From an uncultured Pelagibacteraceae bacterium (GTDB taxonomy: Bacteria > Pseudomonadota > Alphaproteobacteria > Pelagibacterales > Pelagibacteraceae), in NCBI GenBank assembly GCA_902627935.1, contig CACOLA010000002.1:186001-250000 (forward strand): 64,000 nt of DNA. The letters are read 5' to 3'. The notes beneath the pieces are model-generated. The model did no database searches, was not told where the DNA came from, and was given only the letters and a program-made list of their open reading frames with translations. The position numbers were made by a program, and so were the translations under genes. Below are positions 26,910 to 35,971 of the stretch, piece by piece. The first letter of the stretch is position 1; every line of letters starts with the position of its first letter.

Positions 26910-27797
26910 ATGGCAGTTATAATAGAAAAAAATACAAAGATTTTAATTCAGGGCTTCACTGGAAAGATGGGAACTTTCCATGCCGAGGAAATGATAAAAT
27001 ATGGATCTAATGTTGTAGGAGGTGTAACGCCTGGAAAAGGAGGTCAAAAACATTTAGATAGACCTGTATTTAATACAGTTAAAGATGCTGTTAAGCATAC
27101 TGGAGCTACAGCATCAATTTTATTTGTTCCTCCAGCGTTTGCAGCTGATTCTGCAATGGAAGCAGCTGATGCAGGAATAAAAACTTGTGTAGCTATAGTT
27201 GATGGTATCCCATCTCACGATATGATTAGAATTAAAAGATATATGAGAAGGTATTCTAAAAATGAGAAGATGACATTGGTAGGTCCTAATTGTGCAGGAA
27301 TAATTAGTCCAGGTAAATCAATGTTAGGAATTATGCCAGGACATATTTATAAAGAGGGTAGAGTCGGAATTATCAGCAGGTCTGGAACTTTAGGTTACGA
27401 AGCTGCCGCACAAATGAAAAATTTAGGTATTGGAATTTCAACTAGTGTTGGAATAGGAGGTGATCCAATTAATGGAAGTTCTTTTAGAGATATAATTGAA
27501 AAATTTGAAACAGATAATGAGACTGATGCTATTTTGATGATCGGTGAAATTGGAGGACCACAAGAAGTTGCTGCAGGAGAATTTGCAAAAGAAAATATGA
27601 AAAAACCAGTTATAGGATATATCGCTGGACTTACAGCCCCAAAAGGAAGAGTGATGGGTCATGCAGGAGCAATTGTATCTGCTTATGGTGAAAGTGCGAT
27701 TGAAAAAGTTGAAATATTAAAAGAATGTGGTGTAACTATTTCAAAGAACCCATCAGTCATGGGTGATACTGTTAAATCAGTACTTAATAAAATTTAA
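26910..27797 (+). CDS. mtkB: Malate-CoA ligase (malate thiokinase) alpha subunit
   Basis: 295 residues with the CoA-binding Rossmann domain at the N-terminus (KILIQGFTGKMGTFHAEEM) and the ligase domain after it (GIISRSGTLGYEAAAQM; phosphohistidine region GHAGAIVSAYGES, where the histidine would be phosphorylated). It pairs with the preceding subunit. SucD is the alternative, but gene context with mcl favours malate-CoA ligase. Confidence 0.82.
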   Translation: MAVIIEKNTKILIQGFTGKMGTFHAEEMIKYGSNVVGGVTPGKGGQKHLDRPVFNTVKDAVKHTGATASILFVPPAFAADSAMEAADAGIKTCVAIVDGIPSHDMIRIKRYMRRYSKNEKMTLVGPNCAGIISPGKSMLGIMPGHIYKEGRVGIISRSGTLGYEAAAQMKNLGIGISTSVGIGGDPINGSSFRDIIEKFETDNETDAILMIGEIGGPQEVAAGEFAKENMKKPVIGYIAGLTAPKGRVMGHAGAIVSAYGESAIEKVEILKECGVTISKNPSVMGDTVKSVLNKI

Positions 27798-27798
27798 A

Positions 27799-28164
27799 AT
27801 GACATATGATGATCAAAATATTTTTGCAAAAATATTAAGAGGAGAGATTCCTTGTAAAAAAATATATGAAGATAAATATATATTATCATTCTATGACATA
27901 AATCCACAAAAAAAAGTTCACGCATTAGTCATACCTAAAGGAAGATATATTGATCTTGATGACTTTAGTGTGAATGCGAGTTCAGATGAAATTGTTGGTT
28001 TGTTAAAAGGTATAAATTTAGTTGCAAAAAAATTAAAAATCTCTGCTGGTATAGGAAAAGGGTACAGAACATTAGCAAACATTAGTGAGCATGGAGGTCA
28101 GGAGGTTCCCCATTTACATTTTCATATTTTTGGAGGTGAAATAGTGGGAAAAATGGTCGAGTGA
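27799..28164 (+). CDS. HIT-family nucleotide hydrolase (HinT-like)
   Basis: 121 residues from the ATG at 27799, the codon position matching the family start (NIFAKILRGEIPCKKIYED). The histidine triad HLHFHIFGG (near residue 111) and the NISEHGGQEVPH block are complete. HinT proteins hydrolyse AMP-lysine and similar nucleoside phosphoramidates. A 12-codon upstream extension inside mtkB is open but not family-like. It is one base after mtkB. Confidence 0.92.
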   Translation: MTYDDQNIFAKILRGEIPCKKIYEDKYILSFYDINPQKKVHALVIPKGRYIDLDDFSVNASSDEIVGLLKGINLVAKKLKISAGIGKGYRTLANISEHGGQEVPHLHFHIFGGEIVGKMVE

Positions 28165-28667
28165 ATGAAAAAATTTATAGAAATTTTTTAGAGATTAAAA
28201 CAATTGATTCTCTAATTGAGGCCTCACCACCTCAAAAAAAATGTTCAATTGATTTAGCAAATCCAAATGACTTTCAGATTAATAAGTTTTTTTATAAAAA
28301 TGTTGGAAAAAAACATAAATGGACAGACCGTCTCGCATGGACTGAAACTGATTGGATTAACTATACTTCAAATACAAAAGTAGAAACTTATATTTTAAAA
28401 GTCCAAGGTGATCTAGCAGGTTATTTTGAAACAATTTTTCATTTAAATCTTCAAGAAATTGAAATAGCATATTTTGGTTTATTAGAAGAATATCACAATA
28501 AAAAATTAGGTGGGCACCTTCTCTCATTTGCTATTAAAAGATCTTTTCAGAAAAAAAATTTAAAAAGAGTTTGGGTTCACACATGTACCTTGGACCATAA
28601 AAATGCTTTAAAAAATTATCTAGCAAGAGGTATGAAAATTTATAAAAAGGAAATCTTTGAAATTTAA
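28161..28667 (+). CDS. GNAT-family N-acetyltransferase
   Basis: 168 residues from a GTG that overlaps the HIT-gene stop (GTGA). The acetyl-CoA-binding region reads YFGLLEEYHNKKLGGHLL (about residues 108-125), a relaxed version of the GNAT Q/RxxGxG/A loop, followed by RVWVHTCTLDHKNALKNYLARG, the typical end of the fold. Substrate unknown. Its stop overlaps convergent lolA by 4 bases. Confidence 0.82.
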   Translation: MNEKIYRNFLEIKTIDSLIEASPPQKKCSIDLANPNDFQINKFFYKNVGKKHKWTDRLAWTETDWINYTSNTKVETYILKVQGDLAGYFETIFHLNLQEIEIAYFGLLEEYHNKKLGGHLLSFAIKRSFQKKNLKRVWVHTCTLDHKNALKNYLARGMKIYKKEIFEI

Positions 28668-29215
28668 TTTGGTGAAGGAAGTTTAAAAGTATTTTTTTTT
28701 ATGGGTTGATTTTTTTTTAAAGAAGAAAGAAAAGTTATATTTAAATTTTGATATATATCTAAAGTCTGCCACCCGACAAGATTAGAATTTTTCATATCAA
28801 AAAAAATATTTATTTCACTTTCATTCTCAATAATAGTAAAGTTTATAAATTTATTATCAATAATTCTTTCATTTAAAGTATTGATTTTATTAATCAAAAA
28901 TTTTTTGTCTAAAATAAAGTTAAGTGGAGTTTTTTCAATAGAATACCGATAATAATTTCCATTATGTGTTTTAATTACAAGTGAATTACCATTTGAAACT
29001 AAAATTTTATTATTTGATCTATCGTATTTACAAAAAATTTTTTTTGGATATTCCAAAATACAATTTCCTGTTTCAATTTTACCGTTTATATTTTGCTCAA
29101 AGTTAAAGCTTAAATTTTTTGTTTCTAAAAGATTTTGAACTAAATTTTTTTTCACTGAGCTAAGTGCAACGCTATGGATATTGAAAAATAATAATATAAT
29201 TAAGATTTTTTTCAT
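28664..29215 (-). CDS. lolA: Periplasmic lipoprotein carrier LolA-like protein
   Basis: 183 residues with a signal peptide of about 18 residues. LolA ferries lipoproteins from the LolCDE complex to the outer membrane. The mature start NLVQNLLETKNLSFNFEQ and a following all-beta pattern (KIETGNCILEYPKKIFCKYD, SNGNSLVIKTHNGNYYRY) fit the family. It is directly downstream of ftsK (1-base overlap), a common ftsK-lolA arrangement. Sequence is divergent, so context carries much of the call. Confidence 0.8.
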   Translation of the reverse strand: MKKILIILLFFNIHSVALSSVKKNLVQNLLETKNLSFNFEQNINGKIETGNCILEYPKKIFCKYDRSNNKILVSNGNSLVIKTHNGNYYRYSIEKTPLNFILDKKFLINKINTLNERIIDNKFINFTIIENESEINIFFDMKNSNLVGWQTLDIYQNLNITFLSSLKKNQPIKKNTFKLPSPN

Positions 29216-31305
29216 TAAAGGACATCTCTTTTACCAACATGGTTTGCTTTACTTACTACTCCCTCATTTTCCATCATGTCAATGATTCTTGCTGCTCTAT
29301 TATATCCAATTTGTAATTTTCTTTGTAAAAATGAAGTAGATGCTTTACCTTCAGTTTTAATTATTTCCAATGCAGTTGAGTAAAGCTCATCTTTATCTCC
29401 ACTATTTTTAGGCCCATCTCCTATTTCTTTTTCATCTGCAAAATTTAAAATTTCATCCACATAATCTGGTTCAGCTTGTGAACTAAGAAAATTATTAATT
29501 TTTTCTATTTCATTATCTGAGACAAAAGGTGCATGAATTCTCAATATTTTATTTGCCGATGACATATAAAGCATATCTCCTTTTCCTAAAAGTTGTTCAG
29601 CTCCCTGTTCCCCTAAAATTGTTCTACTATCAATCTTTGAAGTTACTTGAAATGAAATTCTAGTTGGAAAATTAGCTTTTATTGTACCAGTTATAACATC
29701 AACACTTGGTCTTTGAGTTGCCATAATTATGTGGATCCCTGCCGCCCTAGCCATCTGAGATAGCTTTTGAATATAATTTTCTATTTCTTTACCAGCTACA
29801 AGCATTAGATCTGACATTTCATCTACAACTACAACTATATAGGGCATAGGTAGCTTATGCTTAGAATTGTAACCATCTATATTTCTCACACCCTCTTTTG
29901 TCATCAGTCTGTACCTACTCTCCATTTCTTTAACTACCCAGCCTAAAACTGATGCTGCTTTTTTTGCTTCAGTTATTACTGGACATAATAAATGCGGAAT
30001 ACCTTCATATGTAGAAAGTTCTAACATTTTCGGATCTATTAAAATAAATTTGCATTTTTCTGGAGTGTGCCTGTAAAGAAGAGATAAAATAATAGTATTT
30101 ATACATACTGATTTTCCAGAGCCTGTTGTACCAGCAATTAGTAAATGAGGCATTGAAGTTAAATCACCAATAATGGGTGTGCCAGAAATATTTTTACCTA
30201 AAGCAATTGGTAATTTAATTTCTTTTTTTTTAAAATCCAAATTATTTAAAATTTCACTTAAATAAACATTCTCTCTTGACATGTTTGGTAACTCAATACC
30301 AATGGTATTACTACCTGGGATGGTTGATATACGTGCTGACTCAGAGCTTGTATTTCTCGCTATATCATCAGATAAGTTAATTATTTTAGATACTTTTACT
30401 CCTGCAGCTGGTTCAAATTCATTTAAGGTTACAACAGGACCATGGCTAACCTTTTTAATTGTGCCATTTACTCCAAAATCTAATAAAATTTTCTCAAGAG
30501 ATTCGGGATTATATTTTTCATCTTTATTAGAAATTTCTCTTTCCTTTTTTGTAGGCGTTTTTAGTAAATCTAAACTTGGTAATTTAAATTTATTTTTTTC
30601 ATTTTCTTTAATTTTTTCTGCTTTAATAAAAGGTAAATCTTCTTGAATTAAATTTTTAATTTCATCCTGTGGAATATATTCATTAATAATCTCACTTTTA
30701 TCAATATATTCTTTTTTATTATTTTTGTTGAAATAAATAAAAATTTTTTTCAGAAAGGAAAAGAATTTTTTAAGTCTAAAATTTATACTTATTAAAAATA
30801 AAGTTAAAACCAAAAAAATTAAAAAATAGTATGAGAAGTTTATTTGAATTTTAATTAATTCACCAAGAAATGTCCCATTTAGGTATTGTCCTACAAAACC
30901 ACTTTTTCCATTAATATAAAGTTCGAAAGCACTTTCATGAAAAAAACTAAAGAATAAGGTTCCAAAAATTGAATAAAGGATAGCAAAGAATAAATTTTCA
31001 ATTATTAAAAACAAATCTTTATTTTTAAAAACTATAATACCGGTGATTATTAAAGTGATAGAAATTAAATAGGATATTATTCCGACTGATTGAAATAATA
31101 GATCGGAAATATAACTACCTTGAAATCCAAGTAAATTTCGTATTTTAGTATTTTCAGGAAATATAAAGTTGGGATCACTAGGAGAGTATGAGATCAATGA
31201 TACAAGAAGCAAAAATCCAACAATAGCCACACAAGTTCCTAAAATTTCAATAATTCGATTGATTGTAAATTGAAGTACTTTTTTTGTTATTTTTTTTACA
31301 CTCAT
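29215..31305 (-). CDS. ftsK: DNA translocase FtsK
   Basis: 696 residues, about half of E. coli FtsK because the long linker is short. Four membrane segments lie in residues 1-175, then a linker, then the RecA-like motor (about 265-600) with Walker A AGTTGSGKSVCIN and FILIDPKMLELS. A winged-helix gamma domain ends the protein (TSFLQRKLQIGYNRAARI). It pumps DNA toward KOPS-guided dif sites during division. It is coupled to lolA. Confidence 0.96.
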   Translation of the reverse strand: MSVKKITKKVLQFTINRIIEILGTCVAIVGFLLLVSLISYSPSDPNFIFPENTKIRNLLGFQGSYISDLLFQSVGIISYLISITLIITGIIVFKNKDLFLIIENLFFAILYSIFGTLFFSFFHESAFELYINGKSGFVGQYLNGTFLGELIKIQINFSYYFLIFLVLTLFLISINFRLKKFFSFLKKIFIYFNKNNKKEYIDKSEIINEYIPQDEIKNLIQEDLPFIKAEKIKENEKNKFKLPSLDLLKTPTKKEREISNKDEKYNPESLEKILLDFGVNGTIKKVSHGPVVTLNEFEPAAGVKVSKIINLSDDIARNTSSESARISTIPGSNTIGIELPNMSRENVYLSEILNNLDFKKKEIKLPIALGKNISGTPIIGDLTSMPHLLIAGTTGSGKSVCINTIILSLLYRHTPEKCKFILIDPKMLELSTYEGIPHLLCPVITEAKKAASVLGWVVKEMESRYRLMTKEGVRNIDGYNSKHKLPMPYIVVVVDEMSDLMLVAGKEIENYIQKLSQMARAAGIHIIMATQRPSVDVITGTIKANFPTRISFQVTSKIDSRTILGEQGAEQLLGKGDMLYMSSANKILRIHAPFVSDNEIEKINNFLSSQAEPDYVDEILNFADEKEIGDGPKNSGDKDELYSTALEIIKTEGKASTSFLQRKLQIGYNRAARIIDMMENEGVVSKANHVGKRDVL

Positions 31306-31366
31306 TTTAATGAATCAAATTTAACACTTTGTATCATCTAATTTTTATTGTTAAAATTGATTTGTT

Positions 31367-32449
31367 ATGAAAGTTTGTATTATTGGTAACGGCTTAGTTA
31401 GTTTAACATTGGCTAATGTACTGGGTAAAAAAGAATTATTAGTTGATATCTTAGTCGATAAAAAAAAAATTATTATAGACAAAACTAGGACACTAGGAAT
31501 TTCAAAATCAAATGTTGACTATTTTAATAGTAAAATCCAAAAAATCGATGATATTTCATGGAAAATTAAAAATATCAAAATTTTCACAGAAAAAACTTCT
31601 CATGAGGAAATTATAAAATTTAATAATAGTAGTGAGCAGATCTTTTCAATTGTTAAAAATTATGAGCTGCAAAAAAAAATAAAAAATAATTTAAGTAAGA
31701 ATAAATTTATTAGCTTTAAAAAGATGATGACATGGAAAGAAATTTCAAAACAAAGATATGATTTAATAGTAAGCTGTAATTCAAATCATGAAATTACAAA
31801 AAAATTTTTTTATAAGAAAATATCAAAAAATTATAATAGCAATGCTTTTACAACTATAATAAATCACAAAAAGATTATTGATAATAATACTGCTTTTCAA
31901 AATTTTACTAAATATGGTCCAATAGCTTTTCTACCAATTTCTGACACAAAAACTTCTGTGGTTTATTCTTTAAAGTCAAAAGATAAAAAAGAAATCGAAG
32001 ATGTAAAAAAACTTATTAAAAAATATAACCCTATTTATACAATTACAAAGATAGATAATATTAGTCGTTTTAAATTAAAATCATCAAATTTAAGAAAATA
32101 TTATAAAGATAATATTCTAGCATTTGGTGATTTACTTCATAAAATTCATCCATTAGCTGGTCAAGGATTTAATATGTCTTTAAGAGATATAAAAATTTTA
32201 TCTGAATTAATTGATGAAAGAATAAATTTGGGTTTAGCTATAGATACTTCTGTATGTAAAGAATTTCAAAAAAAAACGCAGGACAAAAATTATCTTTTTT
32301 CGACTAGTATAGATTGGATATATGAATTTTTTACCTTAGAAGCTAAATTCAAATCAAAAATTTTAAGTAAATCTATAAACGTTATTGGTAAGAATAAAAT
32401 TATAAATTCTTTTTTTAAAAAAATTGCAGATAATGGCTTAAGAATCTAA
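31367..32449 (+). CDS. UbiH/Coq6-family FAD-dependent hydroxylase
   Basis: 360 residues. FAD monooxygenases of this family hydroxylate the ubiquinone ring. The dinucleotide-binding start KVCIIGNGLVSLTLANVL (residues 2-19) and the second FAD motif AFGDLLHKIHPLAGQGFNMS (about 250-269, the GD...P...GxGxN signature) are visible. Which ring position is modified cannot be decided from sequence. It is divergent from ftsK with a 61-base gap and ends 2 bases from the convergent LON-domain gene. Confidence 0.85.
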   Translation: MKVCIIGNGLVSLTLANVLGKKELLVDILVDKKKIIIDKTRTLGISKSNVDYFNSKIQKIDDISWKIKNIKIFTEKTSHEEIIKFNNSSEQIFSIVKNYELQKKIKNNLSKNKFISFKKMMTWKEISKQRYDLIVSCNSNHEITKKFFYKKISKNYNSNAFTTIINHKKIIDNNTAFQNFTKYGPIAFLPISDTKTSVVYSLKSKDKKEIEDVKKLIKKYNPIYTITKIDNISRFKLKSSNLRKYYKDNILAFGDLLHKIHPLAGQGFNMSLRDIKILSELIDERINLGLAIDTSVCKEFQKKTQDKNYLFSTSIDWIYEFFTLEAKFKSKILSKSINVIGKNKIINSFFKKIADNGLRI

Positions 32450-32451
32450 AT

Positions 32452-33099
32452 TTATTGTATTGTCGTGTTATTGTATTCATCATAAGTATAAGTTGTAAGA
32501 ATGTCAGCTATTTTATTTTTTCTAATATCTAAATTCTTAGTTTCTAGTAAGACTTGTTTTTCTTCTAGACTAAATGGAGAGGCCATAGCTAATGCATTTA
32601 TTGTTTCATCTAAACTTTGCTTTTCAAGAGCTTTCCAATTAATTATAAAACCTCTTTTATCAAATAACGATTTCAGATCTTTAAAAATTATTTCAAGATC
32701 TGAAAATTTTAAATCTTCTTTTTTTTTGTCAAGATCATTTAAATAAGACTCATAACTTACTTTACATTTTCTATAGGATCCATTGACTGGTTTTTCTTCT
32801 AAAATGTTAAATCTAATAATTCCATTTAAATCAATTATATATCTTCCGTCATCAGTTTCTTTAAAACTTGTAATTTTTCCCAAACAGCCAACTTGATGTA
32901 AGATTGGTGTGTCAGTATCTAAATTTTTTCCAGACTTTGGTTGTATCATACCAATGAATTTATTGGATTTCATACTATCGTTTATCATTTCAATATAGCG
33001 AGGCTCAAAAATATTGAGGGGCACGGTAGTTTTTGGAAATATTATAAAATTGCTTAAAGGAAATACGGAGATTATTTCTGGTAAATCTTCTTTTTTCAT
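32452..33099 (-). CDS. LON substrate-binding-domain protein
   Basis: 215 residues carrying only the N-terminal LON (PUA-like) domain, without ATPase or protease. ISVFPLSNFIIFPKTTVPLNIFEPRY is split over residues 9-34 and HQVGCLGKITSFKETDDGRY follows. Such stand-alone proteins are common in Alphaproteobacteria but their role is not established. It stands alone, upstream of tRNA-Gly on the opposite strand. Confidence 0.9.
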   Translation of the reverse strand: MKKEDLPEIISVFPLSNFIIFPKTTVPLNIFEPRYIEMINDSMKSNKFIGMIQPKSGKNLDTDTPILHQVGCLGKITSFKETDDGRYIIDLNGIIRFNILEEKPVNGSYRKCKVSYESYLNDLDKKKEDLKFSDLEIIFKDLKSLFDKRGFIINWKALEKQSLDETINALAMASPFSLEEKQVLLETKNLDIRKNKIADILTTYTYDEYNNTTIQ

Positions 33100-33166
33100 A
33101 AATTAAAATATACCATATTTAATATTGCTTGAATTAAAAAAAATAGCTTATTATATTAATCTAATT

Positions 33167-33241
33167 GCGGGCATAGCTCAGTGGTAGAGCGTCTCGTTGC
33201 CAACGAGAAGGTCGAGGGTTCGACCCCCTTTGCCCGCTCCA
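33167..33241 (+). tRNA. tRNA-Gly (GCC anticodon)
   Basis: A cloverleaf folds: acceptor arm GCGGGCA pairs with TGCCCGC, D arm starts AGCTCAGTGGTAGAGC, anticodon stem TCTCG/CGAGA encloses loop TTGCCAA with anticodon GCC, and the T arm has GGTTCGACCCC. The CCA end is encoded (33239-33241). A sulfotransferase gene begins only 15 bases downstream. Confidence 0.97.
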
Positions 33242-33256
33242 GTATAAGAACTTAAT

Positions 33257-34096
33257 ATGATTATTTGGATTGCATCATACCCAAAAAGTGGGAATACTTA
33301 TTTAAGGTCTTTTTTAGCATCATATTACTTCTCAAAAAAAGGAAAATTTGATTTCAATTTATTGATGAATATTCCTCAATTTCCATCAATAAGATTTTCC
33401 CAAAGGGATTTTCTATCATTTAGTGATGCCTCTAAGAATTGGATATCAAATCAAAAATTTTTTTTTAATAAGGAAGAGTTATCTTTTCTTAAAACACATA
33501 ATTCACTTTGTAGATACGAAAATTTTGAATTTACAACACAAAGTGAAAGTATTGGGGCAATTTATATTGTACGAGATCCAAGAAACGTAATTACATCAAT
33601 GTGTAATCATTATTCTTTTAACTTAGAATATGCATTAGAAAAAATGTCAGATAAAAATGCCTCTTTATCTGAAAAAGCTAGCAATGGTGATTGTAGTAAC
33701 TTCACTTTTTTAGGTTCATGGTCAGATCACTACAAATCTTGGAAAAATAATGACAAGTTTAAAGTTCTATTTATAAAATATGAGGATTTAAAAGAAAATA
33801 AAGAATTAATATTTAAAAAAGTAATAGATTTTATTGAGAGATTAAAAGGTAGCAAACAAAATAAATTTGATGAAAACAAATTTTTTAATTCAATTCGATC
33901 AACAAATTTCGTAAACTTAAAAAATAAAGAGATAAACGAAGGTTTTGAAGAAAGTAAAATTAGCAGTATGGGGAAAAAAATAAATTTTTTTAATATGGGT
34001 TTCAAAAATGATTGGAAAAAGTTATTACCTCAAAGTATAATTAAAAAAATTGACAAGCAATTTGAAAAAGAATTATCTGAGTTGGGTTATAATTAA
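33257..34096 (+). CDS. PAPS-dependent sulfotransferase family protein (copy 2)
   Basis: 279 residues, paralogous along its length to the gene at 7072. It has the 5'-phosphosulfate loop [13 protein letters not shown] (from residue 7), the 3'-phosphate motif [22 protein letters not shown] and KYEDLKE. The C-terminal NMGFKNDWKKLL parallels [11 protein letters not shown] in the other copy. Substrate unknown. It is 15 bases after tRNA-Gly and 5 bases before the pterin dehydratase, so it may depend on the tRNA promoter. Confidence 0.86.
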   Translation: MIIWIASYPKSGNTYLRSFLASYYFSKKGKFDFNLLMNIPQFPSIRFSQRDFLSFSDASKNWISNQKFFFNKEELSFLKTHNSLCRYENFEFTTQSESIGAIYIVRDPRNVITSMCNHYSFNLEYALEKMSDKNASLSEKASNGDCSNFTFLGSWSDHYKSWKNNDKFKVLFIKYEDLKENKELIFKKVIDFIERLKGSKQNKFDENKFFNSIRSTNFVNLKNKEINEGFEESKISSMGKKINFFNMGFKNDWKKLLPQSIIKKIDKQFEKELSELGYN

Positions 34097-34101
34097 GTTT
34101 T

Positions 34102-34446
34102 ATGAATGATTTATTAAAAAAAAAATGTGTTCCTTGTGAAGGTGGTGTAGTACCTTTTGATATTTCAGAAATTCATAAATATCAAAAAAAAATTGATGGC
34201 TGGAATATAATCAAAAATAAAAAAAATGTTTTTTTTTTAGAAAAAAATTTTAAATTTAAAAACTTTTTAGATAGTCAAAATTTTGCAGTTAATGTTGGAA
34301 AAATTTCTGAAGAAGAAGGCCACCACCCAGATATTAATTTTGGCTGGGGTTATGTTAAAATAAATATTACTACTCATGCTATTGAAGGTTTGTCTGAAAA
34401 TGATTTTATTTTAGCAGCTAAGATTGATCAAATTACTAATGTCTAA
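34102..34446 (+). CDS. 4a-hydroxytetrahydrobiopterin dehydratase (PCD/PhhB)
   Basis: 114 residues. It recycles the pterin cofactor of aromatic amino-acid hydroxylases. The active-site signature EEGHHPDINFGWGYVKI (about residues 73-89) with tandem histidines and the later TTHAIEGLSENDF are diagnostic; CVPCEGGVVP at the N-terminus is also typical. The end overlaps the convergent purH stop by 11 bases. Confidence 0.94.
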   Translation: MNDLLKKKCVPCEGGVVPFDISEIHKYQKKIDGWNIIKNKKNVFFLEKNFKFKNFLDSQNFAVNVGKISEEEGHHPDINFGWGYVKINITTHAIEGLSENDFILAAKIDQITNV

Positions 34447-35971
34447 AATGTCTTGTTTTGGAGAATACTAAAATAGTTCCAGTCTCATTTGCAAATTTGA
34501 TAATTTCTTTATCTTTAATTGATCCAGCAGGTTGAATTACTGCTTGTACTCCAGATTGAATTAATTTTTCAATTCCATCTATAAAAGGAAAAAAAGCATC
34601 AGATGCTGCTACAACATTAACCGAGGTTTTCGTAAATTTTTTCATTTTGTCAATTGCAATTCTGCAACTATCTAATCTGCTAGGTTGTCCAGAACCAATA
34701 CCAACAGTCGTTTTGTTAGAAGCTAAAACAATAGCATTAGATTTAACATATCTAGATATATTGAAAGCAAATATTAAGTCATCAAATTGCGATTTTGAAG
34801 GTTTTTTCTTTGATACGATTTTAAAGTCTTTTTTAGAAAATTTTATTTTGTCCTCAGACTGCATCAAAAAATTTTCACTTGTAGAATTAAATTTAAAGTT
34901 ACTTGAAAGAGAAAAATTTGATGCATCAATTATTCTTAGATTTTTTTTTCTTTTTAAAATTTTTAAGGCCTCTTTGTCAAAACTGTTTCCAATAACAACT
35001 TCTAGAAATAATTTGCTTATCTCAAGAGCTAGTTTTTTACTAACTTTGAAATTAAAAGAAACAATTCCACCAAACGCACTTAAAGGATCACAAGCTAAAG
35101 CTGATTTGTAGGATTTTATGTTATCCTTTAAAGAAGATACCCCACAAGGGTTTGCATGTTTAACTATTACAGTTCCTGTATTGATTGGAAGAGATTTTGA
35201 AATTGTTAATGCGGAAAAAATGTCATTGTAATTATTATAGCTTAATTTTTTTCCATGCAATTGTTTGATATCTAAAATATTGGTTTGCGAATATATTGCT
35301 CCTCTTTGGTGAGGATTTTCCCCATATCGAAGTGTTTCAATTAAATTTCCACAAAAAACTTTTTTCTTTGTAAAATAACTATTATTTATTTTATTGAAAT
35401 AATTTGAAATTAAAGTGTCATAATAAGCGGTTTCATTAAAAGCTATCTGAGACAATTTTTTTCTAAAATTTTGTGAAGTTTTCCCATCATACCTAACCAT
35501 TTCACTCATAAGTTCTTTATACTGTTGAGTAGAGGTAATTATTACAACATCATTATAATTTTTTGCTGCAGCTCGCACCATAGTAGGACCACCTATGTCA
35601 ATGTTTTCAATAATTTTATTATGACTTGATTTACCTTTTAAAACTTCCTCAAATGGGTAAAAATTAACTATCACAAGATCAATTTTTTTAAAATTATTTC
35701 TAGATAAATCATTACTATGAGATTTATTACCTCTTTTATTTAGAATTCCAGCATGAATTTTTGGATGTAATGTTTTAACCCTTCCTCCCAAAATTTCAGG
35801 AGAGTTAGTATATTTCGAAATTTCTATACATTTAAATTTTAGCTTTTGAATTTCTTTAAATGTTCCACCAGAACTTATTATTTCAACTTTATTTTTTCTT
35901 AGAATACTTAATAAAGGTTTTAAATATTTCTTATCATATACAGAAATTAATGCTCTCTTAATTTTTTTCAT
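34436..35971 (-). CDS. purH: Bifunctional AICAR transformylase / IMP cyclohydrolase
   Basis: 511 residues. PurH carries out the last two steps of IMP synthesis. The N-terminal MGS-like cyclohydrolase domain shows ALISVYDKK, ISSGGTFKEI and ILGGRVKTLHPKIHAGIL; the transformylase domain has LRYGENPHQRGAIY, KHANPCGV and AASDAFFPFIDGIEKLIQ. It follows the heparinase-like gene with a 4-base overlap, an arrangement common in Alphaproteobacteria. Confidence 0.97.
   Translation of the reverse strand: MKKIKRALISVYDKKYLKPLLSILRKNKVEIISSGGTFKEIQKLKFKCIEISKYTNSPEILGGRVKTLHPKIHAGILNKRGNKSHSNDLSRNNFKKIDLVIVNFYPFEEVLKGKSSHNKIIENIDIGGPTMVRAAAKNYNDVVIITSTQQYKELMSEMVRYDGKTSQNFRKKLSQIAFNETAYYDTLISNYFNKINNSYFTKKKVFCGNLIETLRYGENPHQRGAIYSQTNILDIKQLHGKKLSYNNYNDIFSALTISKSLPINTGTVIVKHANPCGVSSLKDNIKSYKSALACDPLSAFGGIVSFNFKVSKKLALEISKLFLEVVIGNSFDKEALKILKRKKNLRIIDASNFSLSSNFKFNSTSENFLMQSEDKIKFSKKDFKIVSKKKPSKSQFDDLIFAFNISRYVKSNAIVLASNKTTVGIGSGQPSRLDSCRIAIDKMKKFTKTSVNVVAASDAFFPFIDGIEKLIQSGVQAVIQPAGSIKDKEIIKFANETGTILVFSKTRHFRH

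Noticed and set aside
25746-27797. Calling the pair sucC-sucD (succinyl-CoA synthetase).
   Set aside because: Sequence blocks and the adjacent malyl-CoA lyase fit malate-CoA ligase better; sucCD is normally beside sucAB or mdh, which are not here. Not fully excluded.
27763-27798. Twelve-codon upstream extension of the HIT gene.
   Set aside because: It lies inside mtkB and is not conserved in the family; ATG 27799 is the natural start.
30281-30646. 121-codon plus-strand ORF opposite ftsK.
   Set aside because: It is an antisense shadow of a well-supported ftsK gene with no family features.
33167-34096. An integrative element at tRNA-Gly.
   Set aside because: No integrase and no second copy of the tRNA 3' end downstream were seen; only one extra gene is present.
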